Origin: Gaiellasilicea sp037720595 | Lineage (GTDB): Bacteria > Actinomycetota > Thermoleophilia > Gaiellales > Gaiellaceae | Assembly (NCBI GenBank): GCA_037720595.1 | Contig: JBBJLW010000010.1 | Span: forward strand, 44,982-108,981 | Reading direction: 5' to 3' | DNA: 64,000 bases | In this document: positions 33,306 through 42,175 of the stretch, piece by piece | How positions within the stretch are numbered: position 1 is the first letter of the stretch | How the letters are laid out: every line of letters starts with the position of its first letter | The notes under the pieces: generated by a model | Database searches by the model: none | Seen by the model: the letters and a program-made list of their open reading frames with translations, nothing else | Told to the model about the DNA's origin: nothing | Made by a program: the position numbers and the translations under genes

Positions 33306-33662
33306 CTAACGCCGATCGCGCAGGAGCAACGCAAGCGCGCCGATCGCGGCGACGACGATGACGATGAGGAAAACCGTCGTGACGACGAGCGCGACCGCAG
33401 GCACCAGCACGACCGCGAGCTGCGAGACGGCGGCGATCCAGCTTCCTTCGCGAATGGCCTGATGAGTGTTCTCGCGGCCGATTCCGAGGTAGAGCGCAAG
33501 CGCTGCGGCGGCGAGCACGAGCACCGTCCACCAGGGGATCGCGCCGAAGAGAACGAGCAGACCCTCGACGAGCACGATCCCGAGTACGAGCTTCGCGCGA
33601 CCCGCGCGGAGCGCCGATCCGAGGCGACTTTGCCCGTGGTCGATGGTGGCGTGCGTCTCCAT
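33306..33662 (-). CDS. Hypothetical multi-span membrane protein
   Basis: A 118-residue protein with three or four hydrophobic segments (KLVLGIVLVEGLLVLFGAI; TVLVLAAAALALYLGIG; AVVLVPAVALVVTTVFLIVI). The ATG at 33662 has no competing start. It follows ispE after 30 bases, on the same strand, and precedes tRNA-Gln. No family is recognised. Confidence 0.65.
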   Translation of the reverse strand: METHATIDHGQSRLGSALRAGRAKLVLGIVLVEGLLVLFGAIPWWTVLVLAAAALALYLGIGRENTHQAIREGSWIAAVSQLAVVLVPAVALVVTTVFLIVIVVAAIGALALLLRDRR

Positions 33663-33692
33663 GCTCAGACGGTACCGATCGAGGCGGTGGTC

Positions 33693-34526
33693 TCAGCCGT
33701 ACCAGGCAGGAACCGTCAGCCACGTCCGCCCTGCCGCGCGAAGCGCAAGGCGTGCCGCCTCTGCATGACGACGGTGCTGGAACAGACCGTAGACGGCGGG
33801 ACCGGCACCCGTCACGTCGGCCCGGAAGGCGCCGAGCTGGCGGAGCTCGGCAGCGAGCGGCGACGAGGCGAGGTCGTTCGGTGGCAGCGCGGCGAGCTCC
33901 CGTGGCCGAGCGAGCCCGGCGAGGGTCGCTTCGAGAGCCCCGAGCCGGGCCTCCCACCCGCTTGCACCTCCCCGCTCGTCGAAGCGGCGGTACACGGACG
34001 CCGTCGACTCCTTGACAACGTCGTTCGGCAGGACAAGCACCACCCAGTAGTCCTGCGGAAGGTCGAGCGGGGAAAGCTCGGAGCCGTCACCGCGACCGAG
34101 CTGGGGGCCGCTCGTGAGGAAGAATGGAACGTCAGCGCCGAGTCGCGCAGCGAGAACGTGGAGCTCGGCCGATGGCAAGGGTTCCGCGAGCGAGTCGTTC
34201 GCCAGGCGCAGCGCGGTCGCAGCGTCCGAGCTGCCGCCGCCGAGTCCCGCTGCGACCGGGATCCGCTTTGCGATCGTCGCTCGCCAGCGCGGTTCGACTC
34301 CCGTCGCGGCGGCAAGCCCCTCGAGCGCCTGCCGGACGAGCGTGTCGCCGGTAAACCCCGCGACGGAAAGCCCGGATGCCGCCGAGAGCGTCACGCGGTC
34401 GCCGAGATCGACGCGCTGAAGGATCGTCGCGACCTCGTGCTTGCCGTCATCTCGGACCGGGCCGACGACGAGCGCGAGGTTCAGTTTTGCCGGCGCCGGC
34501 GCTCGCCTTCCAACTGCGGACGTCAC
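33693..34526 (-). CDS. ispE: 4-diphosphocytidyl-2-C-methyl-D-erythritol kinase
   Basis: The 277-residue GHMP kinase of the MEP isoprenoid pathway. N-terminal APAKLNLALVVG with the catalytic Lys, the ATP loop PVAAGLGGGSSDAATAL near residue 95, and FRADVTGAGPAVYGLF near the C-terminus. The GTG at 34526 overlaps the rsmA stop by GTGA, in the usual actinobacterial order rsmA-ispE. The phosphoryl acceptor is CDP-methylerythritol. Confidence 0.95.
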   Translation of the reverse strand: MTSAVGRRAPAPAKLNLALVVGPVRDDGKHEVATILQRVDLGDRVTLSAASGLSVAGFTGDTLVRQALEGLAAATGVEPRWRATIAKRIPVAAGLGGGSSDAATALRLANDSLAEPLPSAELHVLAARLGADVPFFLTSGPQLGRGDGSELSPLDLPQDYWVVLVLPNDVVKESTASVYRRFDERGGASGWEARLGALEATLAGLARPRELAALPPNDLASSPLAAELRQLGAFRADVTGAGPAVYGLFQHRRHAEAARLALRAAGRTWLTVPAWYG

Positions 34527-36058
34527 AGCGCTGCTGCCAAGTCGACGAACTCGGCCGGCTCGAGTTCCTCGGCGCGGACATTCGCGTTGCGGCCGATTGC
34601 CGCAAGCGCATCGATGCCCTGCTCGCGGCTCGCGAAGCCCGCGAGCGCGAGCGAGTTCGGAAGCGTCTTGCGACGGTGGGCGAACGAGGCCTCGATCACG
34701 CACTTCAGCCTGGTGAAGTCGAGCGGAAGGGGCAGACGCCTGAACGCGACGAGCGCGGAATCGACGTTCGGGGGCGGGCGAAAGACGGTGCGGGCGACCG
34801 GGTGGAAGCCGGTCTTGCGGGCCGCGAGCTGCACGAGCACCGAGACGGCTCCGTAGGCCTTTGTCGAAGGCGACGCGAAGAACCGGTCGGCCACCTCGCG
34901 CTGCACCATCACGCACCAGAGCTCGAGGCTCGGTAGCCCGTCGAGGCTCTCCGCGACGATCGGCGTCGCGACGTTGTACGGCAGGTTCGCGACGAGCTTC
35001 GTCGATGCCGGTCGGAGGGCGCCGAGGTCGAGCGAGAGCGCGTCACCCCAGTGGAGGTCGACGTTTCCGCCGGCGAGGTGTGCGAGTCGCGGTTCGAGCG
35101 AACGATCGAGCTCGATCGCGTGAACGTGGCCGACCCGCTCTGCGAGATAGCGCGTAAGCATCCCGAGCCCCGGCCCGATCTCGAGCACGACGTCGGCCGG
35201 CTCCAGCTCGGCGAGCCGACCGATCACGCCGAGGATGTTCTCGTCGGCGAGGAAGTGCTGGCCGAGCCGTTTCTTGGGGACGGCGGGCATGGTCCGGGGG
35301 GCATGATCCTGGGGGCCGAGCCCGAAGGCAGCGGTGGCGTTTGCGTCGATCTGGGCCGCAAGCTCGTCGGTGTCCTCGCTGCGCGCCTCGGCGAGTGCGG
35401 CCACGGTGTGGATCACATGCGCGGGCTCGTTGGGGCGGCCGCGCAGCGGCTGCGGCGCGAGATACGGACTGTCCGTCTCGGCGAGGATCCTGTCGGCCGG
35501 GACGCGCGCCGCCGCCTTGCGGAGCTCCGCCGCCTTCGGGTAGGTGACGTTCCCGGCGAAAGAGACGTAGTACCCGCGCTCCAGAGCCGCGGGGAGTAGT
35601 CCGGCGGACGAGAAGCAGTGGAGGACAACCGTCCCGTCGAAGCCCGCGAGCCCCGCCGCAGTTTCGTCGTCCGCCTCCCGGGAGTGGATCACGAGCGGGA
35701 GGCTGGTCTCGGTCGCCAGCTCGATTTGAGCCTCGAAAAGCCGATGCTGCTCTTCCGGGGTCGAGAAGTGGTGGAAGTTGTCGAGGCCGGTCTCGCCGAC
35801 GGCGACGGCCCTCGGATCCGCGAGCAGCTCACGGAGCTCGCCGACCCGGTCAGCCTCCGCGCTGCCCGCTCGATGCGGATCGATCCCGAGGGCCGCGTAG
35901 ACGCCTCCGTGTCCGGCGGCGAGCTCGAGCGCTACCTGGGACGACTCGATCCCGGTGCCGATCGTGATCACCCGGGTGACGCCTGCTGCACGAGCGCGGG
36001 CGAGCAGCTCGCCGACAGGCTCCTCGCACCCGTCGAGGTGAGCGTGGGTATCGATCAC
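34523..36058 (-). CDS. rsmA: Fused TatD-family hydrolase and 16S rRNA dimethyladenosine transferase RsmA/KsgA
   Basis: One uninterrupted 511-residue frame joins two enzymes. Residues 1-250 are a TatD nuclease: DTHAHLDG, VGETGLDNFHHFS, LVIHSRE, VLHCFS and ETDSPYLAP, all metal-site residues present. Residues 257-511 are RsmA: KKRLGQHFL, VLEIGPGLGMLTRYL for SAM, VANLPYNVATPI as the catalytic N-L-P-Y, and RPPPNVDSALV. An internal ATG at 35290 could start RsmA alone. The linker is short (LGPQDHAPRT). GTG start at 36058 overlaps the metG stop. Confidence 0.9.
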   Translation of the reverse strand: MIDTHAHLDGCEEPVGELLARARAAGVTRVITIGTGIESSQVALELAAGHGGVYAALGIDPHRAGSAEADRVGELRELLADPRAVAVGETGLDNFHHFSTPEEQHRLFEAQIELATETSLPLVIHSREADDETAAGLAGFDGTVVLHCFSSAGLLPAALERGYYVSFAGNVTYPKAAELRKAAARVPADRILAETDSPYLAPQPLRGRPNEPAHVIHTVAALAEARSEDTDELAAQIDANATAAFGLGPQDHAPRTMPAVPKKRLGQHFLADENILGVIGRLAELEPADVVLEIGPGLGMLTRYLAERVGHVHAIELDRSLEPRLAHLAGGNVDLHWGDALSLDLGALRPASTKLVANLPYNVATPIVAESLDGLPSLELWCVMVQREVADRFFASPSTKAYGAVSVLVQLAARKTGFHPVARTVFRPPPNVDSALVAFRRLPLPLDFTRLKCVIEASFAHRRKTLPNSLALAGFASREQGIDALAAIGRNANVRAEELEPAEFVDLAAAL

Positions 36059-37572
36059 GCAGTCGCGGGTGCGTCGATCCGCGGGAAGAGCGGTTGCGCC
36101 GCCTCGATCCCGCTCGTGGCGACGGTCCTGCCGTAGGCGACGTTCTCCCACGCTAGCTCGACCGGCTGGCCCAACGCACGGAGGATCCGCTCCGCCGTCT
36201 CGGGGATGTACGCCGAGAGTGCTACCGCGACGCTCCGCAGCCCGTCTGCCAGGTCATACAGAACCTGATCGAGCTCGCCGGCGTGCGCCTCGTCCTTGGC
36301 CAGCTGCCACGGCTGGGTCTGCTCGACATGGCGGTTCAGGCGGCGGACGAGCTCCCAGATCGTCTCGAGGCCCGTCGTGATGTCGAAGACGTCGAGCGCC
36401 GCCGGTACATCGGCAGCCACCTTGGAGACGGCCTCGGCGAGCTCGCCTCCATCTCCGCCCGCGGACGTCAGCGCGCCGTCCCGATAACGAGCGATCATCG
36501 CCGTCGTTCGCGAGAGCAGATTTCCGAGATCGTTCCCGAGCTCGCGCTCGTATCGCTCGCGGAAGGTGTCGAGCGAGACGTTTCCGTCCTGCCCGAACTG
36601 GATTGCCCGCGCGATCCAGAAGCGCACCGGGTCGACGCCATACTCGTCGATTAGCTCGAGCGGATCGATCACGTTGCCGAGCGACTTCGAGATCGCACGC
36701 CCGCCGAGATTGAGATACCCGTGCACGAACAGCTGCCGCGGCACGTCGTAGCCCGCCGAGAGGAGGAGCGCGGGCCAGTACACGCAGTGGAAGCGAAGAA
36801 TGTCCTTCGCAAGGAGATGGCGCACGCCCGACCACAGGTGCGTCAGGTCCTCACCGGGGCTCGCGTACTCGAGCGCGCTGCGGTAGTTGACGAGGGCATC
36901 GGCCCAGACGTAGGCGACCTGCTCGGTGTCCCACGGGATCGGAACCCCCCAGGTCTGCCCCGCACGGCTGATCGAGAAATCGCGCAGACCGCCGGCGATG
37001 AACCCCTTCGCCTCGTTAGCCCGGAAGCCGGGCAGAACGAAGTCGGGGCGCTCCTCGTAGAGCCGCAGCAGCCTGTCCTGGTAGGCGGAGAGCCGGAAGA
37101 ACCAGTTCTTCTCCTCGATCCACTCGGGCACGACCCCGTGATCGGGGCACTTGCCATCGACGAGCTCGTCATCGGTCTTGAACGCCTCGCAGCCGACGCA
37201 GTAGAGGCCCGCGTAGACGTCCTGGTACACATCGCCGTTGTCGTAGATCCGTTGCAGGAACGTCTGAACGAAGGCCTTGTGCCCCTCATCGCTCGTCCGT
37301 ATGAAGAAGTCGATCGACGCGTTCAGCCGCCGCGGCAGCTCCTGCCACGCGCCGACGATGCGATCGGCGTACTCCTTGGGGGCGAGTCCCTGCTCGGCGG
37401 CGACCCGCGCGACCTTGTCCGCATGCTCGTCGACTCCGGTCAGGAAGAACGTCTCCTCTCCCCGCTGTCGGTGATGGCGCACGAGGATGTCGGCTGCCGT
37501 CGTCGTGTACGCATGGCCGATGTGCGGCTTGTCGTTCACGTAGTAGATCGGGGTCGTCAGGTAGAAGCTCAT
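36055..37572 (-). CDS. metG: Methionyl-tRNA synthetase
   Basis: The 505-residue class Ia enzyme charges tRNA-Met. Seen: TPIYYVNDKPHIGHAYTTT with the HIGH motif, a CVGC-type zinc knuckle (residues 125-145), VGVPIPWD-like WGVPIPWD, VWADALVNY, and a KMSKS-position motif that reads AISKSLGN, with the first Lys replaced. No C-terminal Trbp111 domain is attached, so this is the short form. The ATG at 37572 lies inside the reading frame of the upstream M23 gene, which overlaps it out of frame. Confidence 0.95.
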   Translation of the reverse strand: MSFYLTTPIYYVNDKPHIGHAYTTTAADILVRHHRQRGEETFFLTGVDEHADKVARVAAEQGLAPKEYADRIVGAWQELPRRLNASIDFFIRTSDEGHKAFVQTFLQRIYDNGDVYQDVYAGLYCVGCEAFKTDDELVDGKCPDHGVVPEWIEEKNWFFRLSAYQDRLLRLYEERPDFVLPGFRANEAKGFIAGGLRDFSISRAGQTWGVPIPWDTEQVAYVWADALVNYRSALEYASPGEDLTHLWSGVRHLLAKDILRFHCVYWPALLLSAGYDVPRQLFVHGYLNLGGRAISKSLGNVIDPLELIDEYGVDPVRFWIARAIQFGQDGNVSLDTFRERYERELGNDLGNLLSRTTAMIARYRDGALTSAGGDGGELAEAVSKVAADVPAALDVFDITTGLETIWELVRRLNRHVEQTQPWQLAKDEAHAGELDQVLYDLADGLRSVAVALSAYIPETAERILRALGQPVELAWENVAYGRTVATSGIEAAQPLFPRIDAPATA

Positions 37573-38890
37573 CGCCGGAAATGATAGGCGGCCGTCGTCG
37601 TCGGACCAGAATCGCGGCCGTCCAGCACACGAGCGTGAGCCCGAGCACAAGGGCAAGCGGTCGGCTGTCACGTTCGTCGACCTCGACTGTCCTCATCGGT
37701 GCGACGGGGCGGTTGGCCTTGCGATGCTCACCTGTAACGGGGATCGGGCTCAGGGTCGCGGATGATTTCGGGCGCAGGGCCTTCGGCCGCCGAGCCCGAG
37801 CCTCGCTTGCCCGCTCGGTCTTCGTCAGAGGTGCGACGGGCGATCCGGCGCCGAGCAGCGAGATGTGCGAGAGCGAGCGCGGGTTGACCTGCGGCAGCAC
37901 GAGCCGAGCGCGGACGGAACGGATCGGGGCCGGCGCAGACGGAATCGCGCGAAGGGCTCGCTCACCGTCCCGAAGTCGCGGCTCGACCGCAACACGTTCG
38001 AATGAAGTCTCCGCCGGCGCGGTCGACGCCTGCTCGGCGACAGGCATCGGCATCACGGGTGCGTCGCTCGCAGACCGCTCGACGGGCTCGGGGTCGACAC
38101 GAGGCTCGGCGACGGCCGGCGCGGGTGCGGGAGCGGAGACCTGCGACTCGACGGCGAGCGGCAGCGCCGGCGTGGGCGTCGGCTCGGGCACAGGTTGCGG
38201 CTCTGGCTCGGTGACCGCCGGCTGGGCGGTGGGCGGCGAAACGGACGCGGCTACCGGCGCCGTGGGCGGCGGACGATCTACCGCAGGGGCGGATGTCGGC
38301 ACGTGAACGATTGCCGGCACGGAGACGACCGGCACGGAGACGACCAGTGCAGGGACGACCGGCGCAGGGACGACCGGCGCAGCAATGACCGAGGCAGGGA
38401 CGACCGGTATCGGGGTGGGTACGGAGACTCCCGCGCGAGCAGGGAGGAAGCCCAGCGGATCGACGTAACCGTCGGAATCCGAGGCGAGGCGGACGCCGAG
38501 ATGAACGTGTGACTGCGTCGTCGTCGCGTCGGCACTCTCACCGACCGCGCCGACTGTCGCCCCTTCATCGACCGCGGAGCCGCGAAGCGCTTCGACCGAC
38601 CCGAGCTGGAGCAGCGTCACCGCGTAGCCGTCGGAGGTCTGAATCGTGACCGCGCGGCCGCCGTTCGGGAGGGAGCCGACGAACGAAACGGTGCCGGAGA
38701 CGGGAGCACGGACGGGAGTCCCGATTGCCGCGCCGATGTCGATGCCGCGGTGCTGACCGCCGGCGTACGGGTCGGATCCGAACGAGAAGGAACGGAGAAT
38801 CGGGCCGTCGATCGGCCAGGTCCAGGCACGCGCTGCCGGTACTGCGACGAGAGTCGCGAGAGCTACGGCCGCGACGAGTATGCGACGCAT
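37286..38890 (-). CDS. M23 (LytM) peptidase with long Pro/Val linker and late membrane helix
   Basis: The 534-residue frame has a signal peptide (MRRILVAAVALATLVAVPAA), an M23 endopeptidase domain at residues 20-150 with zinc ligands HRGIDIG and SHVHLGV, a low-complexity Pro/Val/Ala linker (160-300), and a helix PLALVLGLTLVCWTAAILV near 420. It would cut peptidoglycan peptide bridges. The last 95 residues overlap metG by 287 bases out of frame and look non-native (arginine-rich), so the natural stop may have been lost by a frameshift near 37570-37620. ATG at 38890. Confidence 0.8.
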   Translation of the reverse strand: MRRILVAAVALATLVAVPAARAWTWPIDGPILRSFSFGSDPYAGGQHRGIDIGAAIGTPVRAPVSGTVSFVGSLPNGGRAVTIQTSDGYAVTLLQLGSVEALRGSAVDEGATVGAVGESADATTTQSHVHLGVRLASDSDGYVDPLGFLPARAGVSVPTPIPVVPASVIAAPVVPAPVVPALVVSVPVVSVPAIVHVPTSAPAVDRPPPTAPVAASVSPPTAQPAVTEPEPQPVPEPTPTPALPLAVESQVSAPAPAPAVAEPRVDPEPVERSASDAPVMPMPVAEQASTAPAETSFERVAVEPRLRDGERALRAIPSAPAPIRSVRARLVLPQVNPRSLSHISLLGAGSPVAPLTKTERASEARARRPKALRPKSSATLSPIPVTGEHRKANRPVAPMRTVEVDERDSRPLALVLGLTLVCWTAAILVRRRRPPIISGDELLPDDPDLLRERQAAHRPCVHDDGSRHPRAPSPTAGRGDVLPDRSRRACGQGRAGRRRAGTRPQGVRRSHRRRVAGAAAAAERVDRLLHTDER

Positions 38891-38948
38891 ACGCCACCTA
38901 CCTTCGAGTGTCGGGGAGAGCAACTCCCGTCCACGCTAGCCGTGTCTC

Positions 38949-39758
38949 TCAGCCGCTTTGCAACGATTCTTCGTAGAGCGTGTTACGAGACAGTGACAAA
39001 AGACGCGCAACGACGTCTGCGGCCTGCCGCCGGGGAACGCCGGCACCGACGAGCTCCTTGACAGCACCAAGCGCGATGCTTTCGTCGGCCTTCACGACCC
39101 CACCGCCGAGCACCAGCGTGACCTCGCCCTTCGGCGCTGCCGAAAAACGCTCGACGAGCTCGGCCGCCGTCCCACGCGCGACCTCCTCGAAGCGCTTCGT
39201 CAACTCCCGGCAGACCGCCACCCGTCGCTCCGGCAGTGCCGCCGCCAGGCTGCGCAGGGTCGCCGGCAAACGCTGGGGCGACTCGAACGCCACGACCGGA
39301 TCCGCCGAGCTGCCGAGTTCCCGCCAGAGCTCCGCGAGCGCTTTCTCGCGGCGCGGCAGGTAGCCGACGAAGAGGAACCGTTCGGCCGCGAACCCGCTCG
39401 CGACGAGGGCGGTCTCGACCGCGGACGGTCCCGGCAGCACAGTGACCGGCAGCCCGGCCTCGACCGCCGCCGCGATCAGCCTCGCGCCAGGATCGTTGAT
39501 CCCGGGCAGACCGGCATCGCTGACGAGCGCGATCCGCTCCCCCGCCTCGAGCCGCGGCAGGAGCTCGCCGACACGCGCGGCCTCGTTGTGCCGGTGATAG
39601 CTCTGCAGCCGTGCGCGAAGCCCGTGCCGCTCGAGCAGGCCCCTTGTGTGCCGCGTGTCCTCACAGAGGACGAGATCGGCCTCCGCGAGCTCGCGGAGCA
39701 CGCGCAGGGTCACGTCCTCGAGGTTCCCGATCGGGGTCGCGCAGACCGCGAGCGGCAC
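38949..39758 (-). CDS. rsmI: 16S rRNA (cytidine1402-2'-O)-methyltransferase RsmI
   Basis: The 269-residue SAM-dependent enzyme methylates the ribose of C1402. Seen: CATPIGNLEDVTLRVLREL, CEDTRHTRGLL, ALVSDAGLPGINDPGARLI, LPGPSAVETALVASGF and FVGYLPRREK, all typical of the tetrapyrrole-methylase fold of RsmI. The GTG start sits directly after the glucokinase stop (TAA then GTG). It precedes the M23 gene by 58 bases on the same strand. Confidence 0.95.
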   Translation of the reverse strand: MPLAVCATPIGNLEDVTLRVLRELAEADLVLCEDTRHTRGLLERHGLRARLQSYHRHNEAARVGELLPRLEAGERIALVSDAGLPGINDPGARLIAAAVEAGLPVTVLPGPSAVETALVASGFAAERFLFVGYLPRREKALAELWRELGSSADPVVAFESPQRLPATLRSLAAALPERRVAVCRELTKRFEEVARGTAAELVERFSAAPKGEVTLVLGGGVVKADESIALGAVKELVGAGVPRRQAADVVARLLSLSRNTLYEESLQSG

Positions 39759-40667
39759 TTAGTGGCTGCGCTCGCCGTCGAGCGCCTCGAACCCGACCAG
39801 GCCGGCGCCGACGAGACCGGCGTCGCTCCCGAGCTCCGCCTCGACGATCCGCAGCTCACGTCCCGGCTCCAGCGCCTCGCGGCGCGCCGTCTCCAGCGCG
39901 GGCTCGAAGAGAAAGTCGGCCGCGGCGATGCCGAAACCGCCGCCGACGACCACGAGGCCGACACCGAAGATGTTGACGAAGGAACCGATCGCGGCGCCGA
40001 GGAGCCCGCCGATCCGGGCAAACGCCTCGACCGCCTCGCCGTCTCCCGCTCGCGCCCGCTCGACGAGCTGCTCCGCCGTCGAGCCGGGCCCCCACAGCTC
40101 CTCCGCCGCCCGGTCGGCGGCGTTCCCGGACGCGACCGCCTCGAGGTGACCGCGGCCCGTGCAGTTGCCCTGGCATGGAGGGCCGTCGGCGACCACGACG
40201 ACGTGTCCGAGCTCCGCCCAGCCGCGGTAGAGACTGCCGTTCAGGACAAGACCCCCGCCGACGCCGGTTCCGAGCGTGAGCATGACGAGGTCGTCCGCCC
40301 CCCGACCGGCGCCGCGTCGCCACTCCGCAAGCGCCGCCGCATTTGCGTCGTTCTCCACGGCCGCCGGGATGCCGAAGCGCTCGCCGAGCACCTCTCCGAG
40401 AGCGATTCCGGCGAGCGGGATGTTGATCGAGCCAAGCGAGCGTCCGTCGCTGCGGTCGATCACCGAAGGGATCCCCAGTCCGAGCGCCGCGATCCCCGGC
40501 TCGAGCACCTGCTCGACGGCTTCGGCGATCCCCTCGACAAGCGCCTCCTGCGACTCCGTCGGAGTCCTGACCTCGCAGGTCTCGTGGGTCGCGCCGTCGC
40601 GGTCGAGCACGCCGGCGAGGATCTTCGTGCCGCCGAGATCGACGCCGATGACGCGCTGACTCTTCAC
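39759..40667 (-). CDS. glk: ROK-family glucokinase
   Basis: The 302-residue sugar kinase has the ROK layout: VIGVDLGGTKILAGVL phosphate loop, catalytic region VENDANAAALAEWRRGAG, LTLGTGVGGGLVLNG, the ExGH segment WAELGHVVVVADG, and the zinc motif CQGNCTGRGHLE. ROK kinases with this motif phosphorylate glucose or related hexoses with ATP. No HTH domain, so it is an enzyme rather than a repressor. It is coupled to rsmI and divergent from the LCP gene across only 26 bases. Confidence 0.9.
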   Translation of the reverse strand: MKSQRVIGVDLGGTKILAGVLDRDGATHETCEVRTPTESQEALVEGIAEAVEQVLEPGIAALGLGIPSVIDRSDGRSLGSINIPLAGIALGEVLGERFGIPAAVENDANAAALAEWRRGAGRGADDLVMLTLGTGVGGGLVLNGSLYRGWAELGHVVVVADGPPCQGNCTGRGHLEAVASGNAADRAAEELWGPGSTAEQLVERARAGDGEAVEAFARIGGLLGAAIGSFVNIFGVGLVVVGGGFGIAAADFLFEPALETARREALEPGRELRIVEAELGSDAGLVGAGLVGFEALDGERSH

Positions 40668-40693
40668 GGGCCGCGGCTACCATACCCGGCCGG

Positions 40694-41851
40694 ATGCCCG
40701 AGGAAGAGAAGCCGTACCGCCTCTACAAAGGCGGCCGCGCCAAGGGCAAGGTGCCAGCTCCGGCTCGTCCGACCCGGAGCTCCTCGCGAGGTGGTCGCGG
40801 CGGTCAGGGAAAGGAGCGGCGCCCGCGCTGGGGCCGGCGGATCGGCCTGACGCTGCTGCTGCTCGTGCTCGTCGTCGTCGGCTGGGGGGTCGCGAGCTAC
40901 CTCTCCTTCCGCGAAGGTGTCACCGACGCGAACGCGCGGCTGCCGAAGGCGGTCGAGTCGAGCCTCGCGCAGCAGGACGGGGCGCTGATCTCCGAGCAGA
41001 CGCTCCTTCTGCTGCTCGGCACCGACGGCGACCGCACCGTGGCCCGCTCGGAATCGAGCCGCTCCGACTCGATCCTGGTCGTTCGCACCGATCCGAGCCG
41101 TCATCGGCTGGCCTTCCTCTCGATCCCGCGCGACCTGCGCGTCGACATCTCGGGTCACGGCACGAACAAGATCAACGCCGCCTTCCAGCTCGGCGGCCCG
41201 GCGCTCGCGATGAAGACGATCGCGGCACTCACCGGCCTCGAGGCGAACCACGTCATGCTCGTCGACTTCGACGACTTCCGCACCGTGATCGACGCGCTCG
41301 GCGGGATCGACGTGACCGTGCCGAAGCCGATCCTCTCGAACCGGTTCGACTGCCCCTACGCGACGCAGACACGTTGCCGGCGGTGGGACGGGTGGCGCTT
41401 CGAGCAGGGCACGCAGCACATGAGCGGCAAACGGGCGCTGATCTACTCCCGCATCCGCGAGAACCGGCTCGACCCGGCCGAGAACGACCTGACCCGCGGC
41501 GAGCGCCAGCAGGAGGTCGTGCAGGCGATGGCAGGAAAGCTGACGAGCGTGCGCACCTTCGCGCGACTCCCGTTCGTCGGAGGCGATCTCGTCGCGCCGC
41601 TGACGACCGACCTCTCCGCGCCGGAGCTCGCCCAGCTCGGCTGGGTCTACAAGCGGGCCAACCGCTCGCGCGCGCTGCATTGCCGGCTCGGCGGCGAGCT
41701 CGCGTCGGTCGGCGGCCAGTCGGTGATCCTCGGCGACCAGGAGAACTTCGCCGTGATCGCGATGTTTCGCGGCACCTCGGCTCCGCAGCCGCCTCCGCCG
41801 GGTCAGCCACTCGCGGCGGGCTGCCTCGTCGGTAGGAGCTCCGACGAGTAG
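40694..41851 (+). CDS. LytR-CpsA-Psr (LCP) family protein
   Basis: The 385-residue protein has a basic Pro-rich cytoplasmic part (1-50), one membrane helix (GLTLLLLVLVVVGWGVASYL) and an LCP domain (90-290): SDSILVVRTDPSRHRLAFLS, IPRDLRVDI with the arginines that hold pyrophosphate, NKINAAFQLGG, VDFDDFRTVIDALGGI and LIYSRIRENRLD with D-x-x-R-x-x-R-Q later. LCP enzymes attach teichoic-acid-like polymers to peptidoglycan. Starts ATG at 40694; divergent from glk. Confidence 0.92.
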   Translation: MPEEEKPYRLYKGGRAKGKVPAPARPTRSSSRGGRGGQGKERRPRWGRRIGLTLLLLVLVVVGWGVASYLSFREGVTDANARLPKAVESSLAQQDGALISEQTLLLLLGTDGDRTVARSESSRSDSILVVRTDPSRHRLAFLSIPRDLRVDISGHGTNKINAAFQLGGPALAMKTIAALTGLEANHVMLVDFDDFRTVIDALGGIDVTVPKPILSNRFDCPYATQTRCRRWDGWRFEQGTQHMSGKRALIYSRIRENRLDPAENDLTRGERQQEVVQAMAGKLTSVRTFARLPFVGGDLVAPLTTDLSAPELAQLGWVYKRANRSRALHCRLGGELASVGGQSVILGDQENFAVIAMFRGTSAPQPPPPGQPLAAGCLVGRSSDE

Positions 41852-41860
41852 GGTCGCGCG

Positions 41861-42115
41861 ATGAGCATTTTCGGCTGGATCGTCTTCGGCCTGCTCGCGG
41901 GAGCGGTCGCTCGGGCCCTCACGCCGGGCCGCCACCGGATCGGCTGCTTCGGCACGCTCGCGGTCGGTGTGATCGGCGCGCTCCTCGGCGGCCTGCTCGG
42001 GGAGGCCGTCTTCGGGGAGGAGATCGACTTCGGCTGGGACTTGAAGCCGTTCCTGCTCGCGGTCGCCGGCTCGGCGATCCTCCTCCTCGGGTTGAACACG
42101 CTTTCGCGGCGCTAG
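41861..42115 (+). CDS. GlsB/YeaQ/YmgE-family stress membrane protein
   Basis: The 84-residue protein carries three hydrophobic glycine-rich segments: SIFGWIVFGLLAGAVARAL, FGTLAVGVIGALLGGLLG and FLLAVAGSAILLLGL, the layout of transglycosylase-associated GlsB proteins. Role in stress is known only loosely. Nine bases after the LCP gene, so probably co-transcribed. Confidence 0.85.
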   Translation: MSIFGWIVFGLLAGAVARALTPGRHRIGCFGTLAVGVIGALLGGLLGEAVFGEEIDFGWDLKPFLLAVAGSAILLLGLNTLSRR

Positions 42116-42175
42116 CTAGTCGCTTCGAGCGAAATCGCCTGGAGGCTCAGCTGCGCTGGCATCCGCCGAGCGCGG

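Noticed and set aside
37581..38306. Plus-strand Gly/Ala-rich frame opposite the M23 peptidase linker
   Set aside because: It mirrors the Pro/Val low-complexity linker and has no independent features.
38891..38948. Possible c-di-AMP riboswitch ahead of the M23 peptidase
   Set aside because: Such riboswitches often precede wall hydrolases, but the leader is under 60 bases and lacks the needed conserved blocks.
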